Source: Rhodoglobus vestalii (GTDB lineage: Bacteria; Actinomycetota; Actinomycetes; Actinomycetales; Microbacteriaceae). From it: DNA of 64,000 nt. Below the pieces are notes generated by a model. It searched no databases, was not told the origin of the DNA, and worked only from the letters and a program-made list of their open reading frames with translations. Each line of letters opens with the position of its first letter. The stretch's first letter is position 1. The position numbers and the translations under genes were made by a program. Positions 57,276 to 64,000 of the stretch are shown here, one piece after another. The stretch spans positions 124,001-188,000 of the forward strand of contig NZ_VFRA01000001.1 in the NCBI RefSeq assembly GCF_006788895.1, read 5' to 3'.

Positions 57276-58892
57276 TTAGTCGTATCTCGCTTCGGCCCAC
57301 CAGCCGCCACCATCGAGCACCAGCAACCAGGCACATCCGGTGTCATCGACGGCTTGAAAACGCCACGATGTGCCGGATGACTCCGATTGCCACCAGCGTT
57401 CAGTGATGGGCCACGGCCCTGCCCATGCTGTGAGCGTGCGCGAGCGTGAATCGCTGGTTGCGAAGCGTGCCGGCGCTGCAGCAACGTGTCCGCGGTCATC
57501 CACCGAAATCGGGCTGCCATCGTGGGCGAAAACGTGCACAGCATGGCGTGATGAAAAAACTGTTCCCGGCAGGGGAGCCGGAAGTGCGCCGGGCCATGGA
57601 CGCTCTGCAGAACGCTCGCCGATGCTGCGATCCCCCCACGCAGTGAGCTGCTGTCGTGACTGCAGTGTGCGCCCACCCTGCACGCTGGGAACGAGCACTG
57701 CGCCGTGCCCGAGCATGCTCTGCACTCGCGAGAGACCGTGGTGAATGCGGGGCTCAAGCCCCGACCCCCATAATCCCGTTTCGTGATTGCCAATTGCATC
57801 TACCGTTTCGGGCACAATGCGCACACGGCTGATTGCCGAGCTCAACCCTGCTTCGACCAAGTGGGAACCCTGCACTTGCCAACGGACCCGATCGACAACA
57901 TCGGTGGGGGAAAATGATCGTGGATGCAACCACACCCGTTCTGCAGTCTCACCAGACTCAGAATCAAGCTCGATGCGAATCGCCGTAGCAACCAGCTGAG
58001 CACGAACCAGTGCCTCAATAAAATCATCGACTCGGCTTCGAACACCAAACGCAACCTGATCGACTCGATCTAACGCAGGCTCAAAATCGATGACCACGTC
58101 GAGATCACGCGGAGGGGTACGTGCGATAAAGGCCTGAGGATCACGACCCCTCGCTAAGGAATGTAGTCGGGCACCGAGTTCCCCGAAGCGAGTGCGCACA
58201 TCGGTGTACTGCAGTTGGGAAAAATCGCCCAGAGTAGAGACGCCCAGTTTTATCAGCAGCCTCACGATCTGCGGCTCATCAAGCAAGGCGATCGGTAATG
58301 GTGCCAAAAACTCTGCAGAGCTCCCACCGGGAACGATTCGTGCATGTGCAGAGCGAGACCGCAGATTCGCACCCACCGTGCTGCGCGCAGCATGCACCGC
58401 AGTAAAAAGGGCATCAGCAATTCCCACCCGCGCATTCGGAGCAGCGATCTCGTTAACTCGATCAATGATTGTTAGGGCTGCAGCTTTTTCACCGCCGTAA
58501 TATTGTGCGGCGCCACGCACTCGCACAGCGCACATTCCGGGGCGAAGAAGTTGGACACCCGGAATCAGCTCTTCTACTGCAGTAATGATCGGTTCGAATG
58601 CGCGACTATCGAGAGCAGAATCGTAAACCCGGTCAATAACTGCGGGAAATCTTGACTGAGCCTCTCGCAACCTCAACCCGCGAGTTATGCCCTCGGCTCT
58701 GGCAGAGGCGGAGGCCGCAAAAATAAGACCCTTTTCGGTGAGCACCAAGGGTGCATCATCCGATAGCTTTTCGTACTGCCTGGCGGCAACTACCGGCCAA
58801 TCGGGGCACCACAGCACAAGTATGCGGGGGAGGGACTCGGGGGGAGGCAAGTGCGGTAGTGGACGCGCCCCAGAGTGCGATGCCGAGGTCAC
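57276..58892 (-). CDS. imuB: Catalytically inactive Y-family protein ImuB
   Basis: A 538-residue Y-family polymerase homologue that, in mycobacteria, links DnaE2 to the sliding clamp rather than making DNA. Compared with DinB in this window, the first catalytic block HVDMDAFF reads VLWCPDWP, and the second (GIDEAFLDVAG) reads GMCAVRVRGAA, so the Asp-Glu pair is lost. A little-finger-like region (about 250-360) and a long C-terminal extension follow. The GTG overlaps the imuA' stop by 4 nt (GTGA). Middle gene of imuA'-imuB-dnaE2. Confidence 0.93.
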   Translation of the reverse strand: MTSASHSGARPLPHLPPPESLPRILVLWCPDWPVVAARQYEKLSDDAPLVLTEKGLIFAASASARAEGITRGLRLREAQSRFPAVIDRVYDSALDSRAFEPIITAVEELIPGVQLLRPGMCAVRVRGAAQYYGGEKAAALTIIDRVNEIAAPNARVGIADALFTAVHAARSTVGANLRSRSAHARIVPGGSSAEFLAPLPIALLDEPQIVRLLIKLGVSTLGDFSQLQYTDVRTRFGELGARLHSLARGRDPQAFIARTPPRDLDVVIDFEPALDRVDQVAFGVRSRVDDFIEALVRAQLVATAIRIELDSESGETAERVWLHPRSFSPTDVVDRVRWQVQGSHLVEAGLSSAISRVRIVPETVDAIGNHETGLWGSGLEPRIHHGLSRVQSMLGHGAVLVPSVQGGRTLQSRQQLTAWGDRSIGERSAERPWPGALPAPLPGTVFSSRHAVHVFAHDGSPISVDDRGHVAAAPARFATSDSRSRTLTAWAGPWPITERWWQSESSGTSWRFQAVDDTGCAWLLVLDGGGWWAEARYD

Positions 58893-59692
58893 GCCGACAC
58901 CCGCTGAGCCTGCACAACTATTTCGGGAAGCGCAGTTAGCTCAGGCAGTACAGTCAGCTCAGGTTTGGCTCTCTCATGATCGCCGTAGGCCCGAACATTT
59001 TCTGACGAGTCGGGCAGCCACAATCGTGCACTGCGAGGTCGGGAAGTACTCTTGCTCGTGACGATGACTGTTACCTCGCGGGCTGCCAGGTGCCCGTGAC
59101 CCGCACCGATGCCATGCCATCGGCTTTCGCCCAAGGACACCATTGCCTCGCTTTGGGGCCAGGAACCCATCATGAGCAAGGTGGATTTGCGCTGCCGGAG
59201 CCGTGAAGCCAGCCTGGCCACCGCAGAATCTGATGCGCGCGCAGGCGGCCGCATGACCACCACCTCGACCACATCCGCGATCGCGGCAGTAACCGCCAGC
59301 CACTGATCACCCGGACGGGGAACCAGTACCAATCGTTCAAGGTCAACCCCGAACCGTGCAGCAGCTTCTATGCCGAACTCCGGCACCCCAATAACGGCGC
59401 ACCATGATCCTGCTGCCGATGGTGGTGCGAGCAGCGCCATTAGCAACATCATGGATTTGTCGATGGAGTAAACGTTGCCCTGTTGCAAACCACCACCGGG
59501 TAAAAGCTGCCCGATAGCGGGATGGGTGGGGATCAGTTTTGCGTTCAGCGTTCGCGACTGCATTTGACTGATGCGAGATTGTAGTTCGGCTACCCGGTCG
59601 GCGGCTGCCCCAGCCTGCCTCTTCTGGGTCGAAGGCACGCTCGGTAGCGCTTCAGCGGCTGCTGAAGAGGCTTGAGTGGAGACAGGGGACAC
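58889..59692 (-). CDS. imuA: Mutasome protein ImuA' (RecA-like)
   Basis: A 267-residue RecA-fold accessory protein of the ImuA'/ImuB/DnaE2 mutasome. The region HPAIGQLLPGGGLQQGNVYS (about 54-73) corresponds to the RecA segment leading to the P-loop, but the GxxxxGKT lysine motif is missing, so ATP binding is doubtful. The open frame extends to 60187, but that would run through the LexA box and into the divergent ABC gene. The GTG at 59692, just after the box, is the best start. The stop overlaps the imuB GTG. Confidence 0.87.
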   Translation of the reverse strand: MSPVSTQASSAAAEALPSVPSTQKRQAGAAADRVAELQSRISQMQSRTLNAKLIPTHPAIGQLLPGGGLQQGNVYSIDKSMMLLMALLAPPSAAGSWCAVIGVPEFGIEAAARFGVDLERLVLVPRPGDQWLAVTAAIADVVEVVVMRPPARASDSAVARLASRLRQRKSTLLMMGSWPQSEAMVSLGESRWHGIGAGHGHLAAREVTVIVTSKSTSRPRSARLWLPDSSENVRAYGDHERAKPELTVLPELTALPEIVVQAQRVSA

Positions 59693-59702
59693 TTGTCTAT
59701 AT

Positions 59703-59718
59703 TCGAACATATGTTCGA
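59703..59718. promoter_or_regulatory. LexA (SOS) box controlling imuA'-imuB-dnaE2
   Basis: TCGAACATATGTTCGA is a perfect 16-bp palindrome matching the actinobacterial LexA consensus GAAC-N4-GTTC with flanking TC/GA. It lies 11 nt upstream of the imuA' GTG and overlaps a minus-strand TATGTT that could be the -10. LexA binding here would block the promoter until DNA damage. It is the only such box I noticed in the window. Confidence 0.93.
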
Positions 59719-59776
59719 TTGTGTCAATTGCGTGTGACATCCGTCGGCGTGTCTTTGCGATGTCGCACGCATGCTT

Positions 59777-59782
59777 TACCTT
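59777..59782 (+). promoter_or_regulatory. -10 element of the DrrA-like ATPase gene (leaderless)
   Basis: TACCTT ends 6 nt before the GTG at 59789. A TTTGCG hexamer (59754-59759) lies 17 nt upstream as a possible -35. Confidence 0.45.
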
Positions 59783-59788
59783 TACCTC

Positions 59789-60811
59789 GTGACTTTTATC
59801 GAAACCGTGGACCTCAAGAAGACTTACACGCCCAAAGGGGCCGCTGTCGTGCATGCTCTCGATGGCCTCGATCTTGTCGTTCCTCAAGGCACCGTCACAG
59901 CCCTTCTTGGTCCCAATGGCGCAGGAAAGACGACAACGGTCAAAGTGCTCACCACCCTTGTCCGCCCCGATTCGGGCAGTGCCACAATTGATGGAATCGA
60001 TGTGATCGCGTCGCCCGAGCGCATCCGACCAATGATTGGGGTGTCTGGTCAATACGCTGCTGTAGATGAAAATCTCACCGGCTTTGAAAATCTCGACATG
60101 GTTGGGCGCCTCTATCACTTGGGCGCGCGGCAGTCGCGTGAACGTGCCCGTGAACTCATCACCATCTTCGACCTCACTGAGGCGCAAAATCGTCCGGTTA
60201 AGGGTTTTTCTGGTGGTATGCGACGACGTATTGACCTCGCTGGCGCCCTGGTGATGCGACCCCCGGTTCTTTTTCTCGATGAACCCACTACTGGTCTTGA
60301 TCCGCGCAGCCGCATCGGAATGTGGGAAATCATCACCACGCTGGTGGGGGAGGGCACAACAGTTCTTCTCACTACCCAGTACCTCGAAGAGGCCGACCAG
60401 CTTGCCGACAGCATCTCGGTGATCGATGACGGCAAAGTCATCGCTAAAGGCACCTCCGATGAACTCAAAGCCTCGATCGGCGGGCAGCGGGTGGAGGTGA
60501 GCCTTGTTTCTAAGGATGACTCGGCTGTCGCCCGTGAAATTCTCACGCGTTTCGGCACAACTGAACCTGCCGTGAGCCTTGACGGTCGCGGACTAACGGT
60601 TAACGCAGAAGACGCTCCCGCCGCTCTGCAGCTTATTCTCAGCGAGTTCGCTAATCGAGGTGTGCAGCTTTATGACGCCGGAATGCGCAGACCAACACTT
60701 GACGACGTGTTTTTGACACTCACGGGGCACACCGCAAGTATCGATGACGCCGAGAATAACGGCTCATCATCATCCAAGAAAACAGCATCGGCACAGAAGG
60801 CACAGCAATGA
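59789..60811 (+). CDS. ABC exporter ATP-binding protein (DrrA-like)
   Basis: A 340-residue ABC ATPase of the daunorubicin-resistance DrrA group. Walker A is [10 protein letters not shown] (about 40-49), the signature GFSGGMRRRIDLAGAL (about 139-154), Walker [18 protein letters not shown], and the DrrA-type C-terminal segment RPTLDDVFLTLTGH (about 296-309) with a Ser/Lys-rich tail. GTG 59789 is preferred over the ATG at 59771 because of the -10 spacing. It overlaps its permease gene by 4 nt. It is divergent from imuA'. The exported compound is unknown. Confidence 0.9.
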   Translation: MTFIETVDLKKTYTPKGAAVVHALDGLDLVVPQGTVTALLGPNGAGKTTTVKVLTTLVRPDSGSATIDGIDVIASPERIRPMIGVSGQYAAVDENLTGFENLDMVGRLYHLGARQSRERARELITIFDLTEAQNRPVKGFSGGMRRRIDLAGALVMRPPVLFLDEPTTGLDPRSRIGMWEIITTLVGEGTTVLLTTQYLEEADQLADSISVIDDGKVIAKGTSDELKASIGGQRVEVSLVSKDDSAVAREILTRFGTTEPAVSLDGRGLTVNAEDAPAALQLILSEFANRGVQLYDAGMRRPTLDDVFLTLTGHTASIDDAENNGSSSSKKTASAQKAQQ

Positions 60812-61659
60812 CGACTTCCGTTCACGAGACGATGCGGCAGACGTCCGCACCGTCATCGTCACCATTCATGGCGTGGCTCAATGATGGCTGGATCACCACT
60901 CGCCGCAACCTCATCAAGATCAAACGGGTTCCCGATATCTTGGTGTTCACGACACTGCAGCCCATCATGTTTGTGCTGTTATTTACTTACGTTTATGCCG
61001 GGGTGATCGATATTCCTGGCAGTACCTACACCGAGTTCATCATGGCGGGCATCTTTGCGCAGACCGTTGTCTTCGGCTCCACCTATTCCGGCTCAGCAAT
61101 GGCTCAAGATCTCAAAGATGGCATCATTGACCGCTTTCGCACGCTGCCGATGAGCTCATCTGCCGTGTTAGTGGGGCGCACTAACGGCGATCTTCTCATC
61201 AACTCGATTTCGATGGTCGTGATGATGACCACGGGTCTCATTGTGGGGTGGCGTATCAACTCGAGCCCACTGGAGGCTCTCGCAGCGATCGCTCTTCTTT
61301 TACTCTTCGCTTACGCACTCTCTTGGGTAATGGCCTTCATCGGTATGAGCGTGCGCAGCCCTGAAGTCATCAATAACGTTTCGTTCTTGGTTCTCTTTCC
61401 CCTGACATTTATCTCGAACGCATTCGTGCCGGCGGAAACGCTACCGGGGCCACTGCGAGTTTTTGCCGAACTCAACCCGGTCTCCGCTCTCGTTCAAGCT
61501 GCTCGCGAGCTTTTTGGTAACGCCCCGGCCGGGTCGGCGCAGTCAGAAGTCTGGTCACAGCAGCATCCGGTGCTTACGGTGCTCATCGGAATCGTCCTGA
61601 TTCTTGCGATTTTTGTTCCGCTGGCAGTGCGAAAATTTGCGAGCATCAGCACGCGGTAG
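60808..61659 (+). CDS. ABC-2 type exporter permease (DrrB-like)
   Basis: A 283-residue membrane protein with six predicted helices (from about 47 onward). It contains the ABC-2 family stretch FRTLPMSSSAVLVGRTNGDL (about 110-129) and the conserved LFPLTFISNAFVPAETLPG (about 195-213) near the fifth helix. It partners the preceding ATPase, whose stop it overlaps (ATGA). Together they form a DrrAB-type exporter of hydrophobic compounds or lipids. The substrate cannot be inferred; no biosynthetic cluster is nearby. Confidence 0.9.
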   Translation: MTTSVHETMRQTSAPSSSPFMAWLNDGWITTRRNLIKIKRVPDILVFTTLQPIMFVLLFTYVYAGVIDIPGSTYTEFIMAGIFAQTVVFGSTYSGSAMAQDLKDGIIDRFRTLPMSSSAVLVGRTNGDLLINSISMVVMMTTGLIVGWRINSSPLEALAAIALLLLFAYALSWVMAFIGMSVRSPEVINNVSFLVLFPLTFISNAFVPAETLPGPLRVFAELNPVSALVQAARELFGNAPAGSAQSEVWSQQHPVLTVLIGIVLILAIFVPLAVRKFASISTR

Positions 61660-61718
61660 AAACAAGAGGGCAGTACTTGTGCTGATTTCTTTTATGGAAA
61701 AGCGATGATCGCGGTGTT

Positions 61719-61724
61719 ATAATC
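61719..61724 (+). promoter_or_regulatory. Extended -10 element upstream of the SGNH-like gene
   Basis: TGT-TATAAT is a perfect -10 with an extended TGn, which needs no good -35. It would give a leader of about 80 nt before the ATG at 61812. The rest of the 152-nt gap shows nothing else I can support. Confidence 0.55.
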
Positions 61725-61811
61725 CGCAGTTAGGGCGACCCTCCCGCGGGGTTCCCTCGTCGTACTACACCGGGCGACGCCTCCGATATTGCCCGAAACG
61801 GAGTTCGAGAG

Positions 61812-62534
61812 ATGTTCGCCGCCCTTGGACATGTCGTCATGAAGCCGTTCATGCTTCTGTGGCTATACACGTCTCCACGTTCGTGGCGGGGGCTTCCCAT
61901 TCCGGAGTCAGGATCTCCCATTGTCGTTGGTGGACCCGACCCGTTGAAAGTTCTTGTGTCTGGGTCAGGCATCGTTGTCGGGTACGGGGTTGCTTCGAAT
62001 GCTCTCGCACTTGGTGGCTCGCTTGCTCGCTCGATCGCGAGTCTCACCGGTCGTGGCGTTGAGGTCGCCACCCTTGCCTGTCCACGCATGACCACCACAA
62101 TGGCGAAGTCTCGATTGACGCCTGAAGCTCTGAAGGGACTGGATGCGGTGGTGCTGTCCCTGGGGACCTTTGACCTGCTCTGCTTCCTACCCTCTCGAAG
62201 GTGGGGGCGCGGAATGAGCGAACTCGTTGATTCTGTGCTCGCAAACGCTGAGCCGAACACTCAACTCTTTATCGTCAACTGCACGGCGCCTAAAATGTCT
62301 CATTTCATCGGAGCCTATCGGCACCATCTCTTGAGGCTGACGACTGCGTACAACGGCGAGATTGAGAAGCTGACACACCGACAAGACCGTGTTCACCAAA
62401 TTCACTTTGCGCCACAACCACAAGACGCAGAGGCGGTACAGGGGCGGGAAAGTTATCGCGTGTGGGCGGAACAAATCGCGCCCGATATTGCGCAAGGACT
62501 ACAAGGGCGCCCCCACCCTCGCGGCGACGTTTAG
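61812..62534 (+). CDS. SGNH hydrolase-like protein with degenerate active site
   Basis: A 240-residue protein with the outline of an SGNH hydrolase. The block I position reads VLVSGSGIVVGYGV instead of GDS, the block III position reads LSLGTFDLL instead of GxND, and the C-terminal segment ESYRVWAEQIAPDIA is in the place of the last block. An actinobacterial subgroup with GNG-type block I exists, as I recall, and this may belong to it. Catalysis is doubtful. It starts MFAALGHVVMKPFMLLWLYT, perhaps a short membrane-associated segment. Its stop abuts the stop of the next, convergent gene with no gap. Confidence 0.65.
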   Translation: MFAALGHVVMKPFMLLWLYTSPRSWRGLPIPESGSPIVVGGPDPLKVLVSGSGIVVGYGVASNALALGGSLARSIASLTGRGVEVATLACPRMTTTMAKSRLTPEALKGLDAVVLSLGTFDLLCFLPSRRWGRGMSELVDSVLANAEPNTQLFIVNCTAPKMSHFIGAYRHHLLRLTTAYNGEIEKLTHRQDRVHQIHFAPQPQDAEAVQGRESYRVWAEQIAPDIAQGLQGRPHPRGDV

Positions 62535-63254
62535 TTACTTCCCACGTTTCTGTGACTGGCGTTTGCCCGCACGCGCTGGGCGTCGCACTTTTCCCTGCGA
62601 GGTTTTACCGAGCGGTGCAGTTCGCTCCTGTCGGGTTTTCTTCTTTCCGATTGCCTTAGCGGGAGCGGCTTCTGTCACGGTGAGCCCTGACTCTCCGCCG
62701 GTTGCCGTACCCCGGGAACTCCGGGCTGTACGCCCACGAACAATGCCAATGAATTCTTCGACGTGGGGATCCACCGATCCATCGCGCCACGTAAGAGCGA
62801 CCTGCCATTCTGGGCCACCATCCACCAACTCTGCTGTAACGTCTCGGCGCATGAGCGCCCGTGCTACCGATTGCGGCATTACCGCCACCCCAACATTCGC
62901 CGCAACAAGTTCGGTCGCTTCCCGCCAGTCGCCTGCAAGGGTGTTCTCATCGTTTAGCTGCGCAATCGACACCGAGTCGCTTCTCTCAAGAGCGTGCCCT
63001 TTGGGGAGAACTACCACTGCCCGTTCTGTATAGAGGGGAATTGCGGCAAGCGGTCGATTACTGTCTAGATCGCGATCGATGGGGAGTCGGATGAGCGCCG
63101 CATCCGCGGCACCACTGCGCAGCATAGTGAGCGCTTCCTCTTGCTCGCACGCGACAAGGTTGAGCGGGACATCGACGAGGCGTTCATTCCACACCCGCGC
63201 CCATTTTCCCGGCGTCGCGCCGAGAACAAAGGCGACAGTGAATGAGGAAGGCAT
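62535..63254 (-). CDS. LysR-type effector-domain protein lacking an HTH
   Basis: A 239-residue protein whose first about 165 residues match the effector (substrate-binding) domain of LysR regulators: EEALTMLRSGAADAALIRLP, then ERAVVVLPKGHAL and GVAVMPQSVARAL. There is no N-terminal winged helix; the ATG is at the domain start, 6 nt after a -10 box, and no HTH frame lies upstream. The last about 60 residues are Lys/Arg-rich and disordered-looking, and could touch nucleic acid. It is divergent from the DUF5997 gene with only 22 nt between start codons, suggesting they work together (inference). Confidence 0.85.
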   Translation of the reverse strand: MPSSFTVAFVLGATPGKWARVWNERLVDVPLNLVACEQEEALTMLRSGAADAALIRLPIDRDLDSNRPLAAIPLYTERAVVVLPKGHALERSDSVSIAQLNDENTLAGDWREATELVAANVGVAVMPQSVARALMRRDVTAELVDGGPEWQVALTWRDGSVDPHVEEFIGIVRGRTARSSRGTATGGESGLTVTEAAPAKAIGKKKTRQERTAPLGKTSQGKVRRPARAGKRQSQKRGK

Positions 63255-63260
63255 GTGTTC

Positions 63261-63270
63261 AGGTTAGTCT
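63261..63270. promoter_or_regulatory. Overlapping divergent -10 elements (LysR-like / DUF5997)
   Basis: Plus strand: TAGTCT (63265-63270) ends 6 nt before the DUF5997 GTG. Minus strand: TAACCT (63266-63261) ends 6 nt before the LysR-like ATG. The two hexamers share bases 63265-63266, so RNA polymerase could open only one promoter at a time. Confidence 0.6.
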
Positions 63271-63276
63271 TGGGTC

Positions 63277-63654
63277 GTGCCAGTTCAGACCATGAAGCCC
63301 GCGACAGCAGCCAAGAAACTTGGTATTTACCTTCCAGCAACCCCCCAGGATTTTCGTGATTCTGAAATCAGTCGGGAGGAACTAGCAACCCTGTTGGAGT
63401 CTCAGCCTGAATGGTTGGCACAGCTTCGACGTGAAGGCCCGCATCCTCGACAGGTCGTGGCACAAAAACTGGGAGTCTCCACTTCAGGGTTGGCGCGTGC
63501 AGGAGCGCCTGACGTGATGACTACCGCAGAGATCAAATCTTTGCTTGTTGAGATGCCTCAGTGGCTTGTTGCAGAACGTTCGGTACACGCCGCAGTCAAT
63601 GAAGAAAACGCACGAATCAAATCGGAGCGCGCCACGAAAGCAGCCGGTAAGTAG
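63277..63654 (+). CDS. DUF5997 family protein
   Basis: A 125-residue actinobacterial protein of the DUF5997 family, function unknown. It is helical. The stretch HPRQVVAQKLGVSTSGLARAG (about 56-76) looks like a helix-turn-helix, with a second helical pair after it (TTAEIKSLLVEMPQWLVAER). No membrane segment. GTG start, probably leaderless. It is divergent from the HTH-less LysR-like gene; one may supply DNA binding and the other ligand sensing (inference). A hairpin begins on the last base of its stop codon. Confidence 0.85.
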   Translation: MPVQTMKPATAAKKLGIYLPATPQDFRDSEISREELATLLESQPEWLAQLRREGPHPRQVVAQKLGVSTSGLARAGAPDVMTTAEIKSLLVEMPQWLVAERSVHAAVNEENARIKSERATKAAGK

Positions 63655-63672
63655 CGCCAGATTCTCTGGCGC
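63654..63672 (+). terminator. Hairpin at the DUF5997 stop codon
   Basis: GCGCCAGA and TCTGGCGC form a perfect 8-bp stem with a TTC loop. The first base is the last base of the stop codon. There is no U tract. The remaining 184 nt before the next gene hold nothing I can support. Confidence 0.7.
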
Positions 63673-63856
63673 CGTTGAAGATGATAAACGCGCACGTGAG
63701 ACCGCGGCCGCGCGTAGATGCAACGTTGAGCGTGTATTAGACCCGTCCACCTGCGCTGTGGCCTCGAGTGAAGGTGCCAGCATTGGGCAGTACAGCGTCA
63801 ATAATTGCCGTACCTTGGATACGGGGGTCATTTCTGAACTCCGAAGAGAGGACCCA

Positions 63857-64000
63857 ATGAGTGGCACTGAGTGCATCCACGGTTTCGACGGTCAATTATG
63901 CGATTCCTGTTTCCCTAAGGCTGCCCCTGCCAAGCCACTAACACGTGCTACGTCCACGTCGCGTGCGAAGCGTGTTCCTGGAGCGCCACGAGCGTCAGCT
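63857..64000 (+). CDS. Partial gene: N-terminal Cys/His tag, possibly DarT-like
   Basis: The first 48 codons of a gene cut by the window end. The start is an ATG with AGAGAGGA upstream. The product begins MSGTECIHGFDGQLCDSC, a C-x-H / C-x2-C cluster that could bind zinc, followed by a Thr/Ser/Arg/Ala-rich linker. I recall this kind of tag at the N-terminus of some actinobacterial proteins of the DUF4433/DarT ssDNA ADP-ribosyltransferase group, but the catalytic part is outside the window, so this is tentative. Confidence 0.55.
   Translation, partial: MSGTECIHGFDGQLCDSCFPKAAPAKPLTRATSTSRAKRVPGAPRASA

Noticed and set aside
59693..60187. Upstream extension of the imuA' frame (165 codons)
   Set aside because: It would run through the LexA box and antisense into the well-supported ABC ATPase gene. 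The extra protein sequence is not ImuA-like.

Overview
The window reads as a stretch of chromosome from a high-GC Gram-positive actinobacterium, most likely a member of the Microbacteriaceae (inference). The signs are actinobacterial marker genes (whiA, rbpA, opcA, DUF3099, DUF5997, the imuA'-imuB-dnaE2 mutasome), many GTG starts, dense packing with 1-4 nt gene overlaps, and many genes whose start codon lies 6-8 nt after a TANNNT box, as expected for leaderless mRNAs. GC content looks moderate for the family. I see no rRNA, tRNA, CRISPR array, insertion sequence or prophage, and no gene-free stretch longer than 300 bases.

Layout. 0-16 kb is a housekeeping and DNA-repair block: polA, an orphan HPr gene, rpsA, coaE, uvrB, uvrA, uvrC, rapZ and whiA, with a DUF4126 membrane protein and a glycosyltransferase on the other strand. 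16-29 kb holds central carbon metabolism. sodA, gap, pgk, tpiA, secG and rbpA run forward. The pentose-phosphate operon tkt-tal-pgi-zwf-opcA-pgl runs toward them on the minus strand. 29-38 kb covers heme A synthesis (ctaB, ctaA), Fe-S assembly (sufB, sufD, a Rieske ferredoxin, sufC and a SufT-like protein), an ABC-F protein and a three-gene overlapping operon with SURF1. 38-50 kb is a mixed set of small transcription units: fabG, serB, ABC ATPase, rpmE2, exonuclease, hydrolase with glycosyltransferase, phosphatase with sirtuin, rRNA methylase, DD-carboxypeptidase, desaturase and SGNH hydrolase. 50-60 kb gathers DNA-damage tolerance: dinB, an SF2 helicase, cspA, and dnaE2-imuB-imuA' behind a perfect LexA box. 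60-64 kb has a DrrAB-type exporter, a degenerate SGNH protein, an HTH-less LysR effector-domain protein divergent from a DUF5997 protein, and the start of a Cys/His-tagged protein cut by the window end.

How the genes work together. The uvr genes, polA, dinB and the ImuA'/ImuB/DnaE2 set cover excision repair, gap filling and damage-induced mutagenesis. The gap-pgk-tpi and pentose-phosphate blocks interconvert triose and hexose phosphates and make NADPH. ctaA/ctaB/SURF1 and the Suf genes mature respiratory and Fe-S enzymes.

Most unusual points. The LysR-like and DUF5997 genes are divergent leaderless genes whose -10 boxes overlap, which would make the two promoters mutually exclusive; the pair may be a split regulator. 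A GlsB/YeaQ-family gene has an ideal Shine-Dalgarno in front of an ACG instead of ATG. RbpA has lost all its zinc ligands. An 80-residue Cys/His protein is translationally locked between DUF3099 and SURF1. An 18-bp perfect inverted repeat lies between ctaA and sufB.
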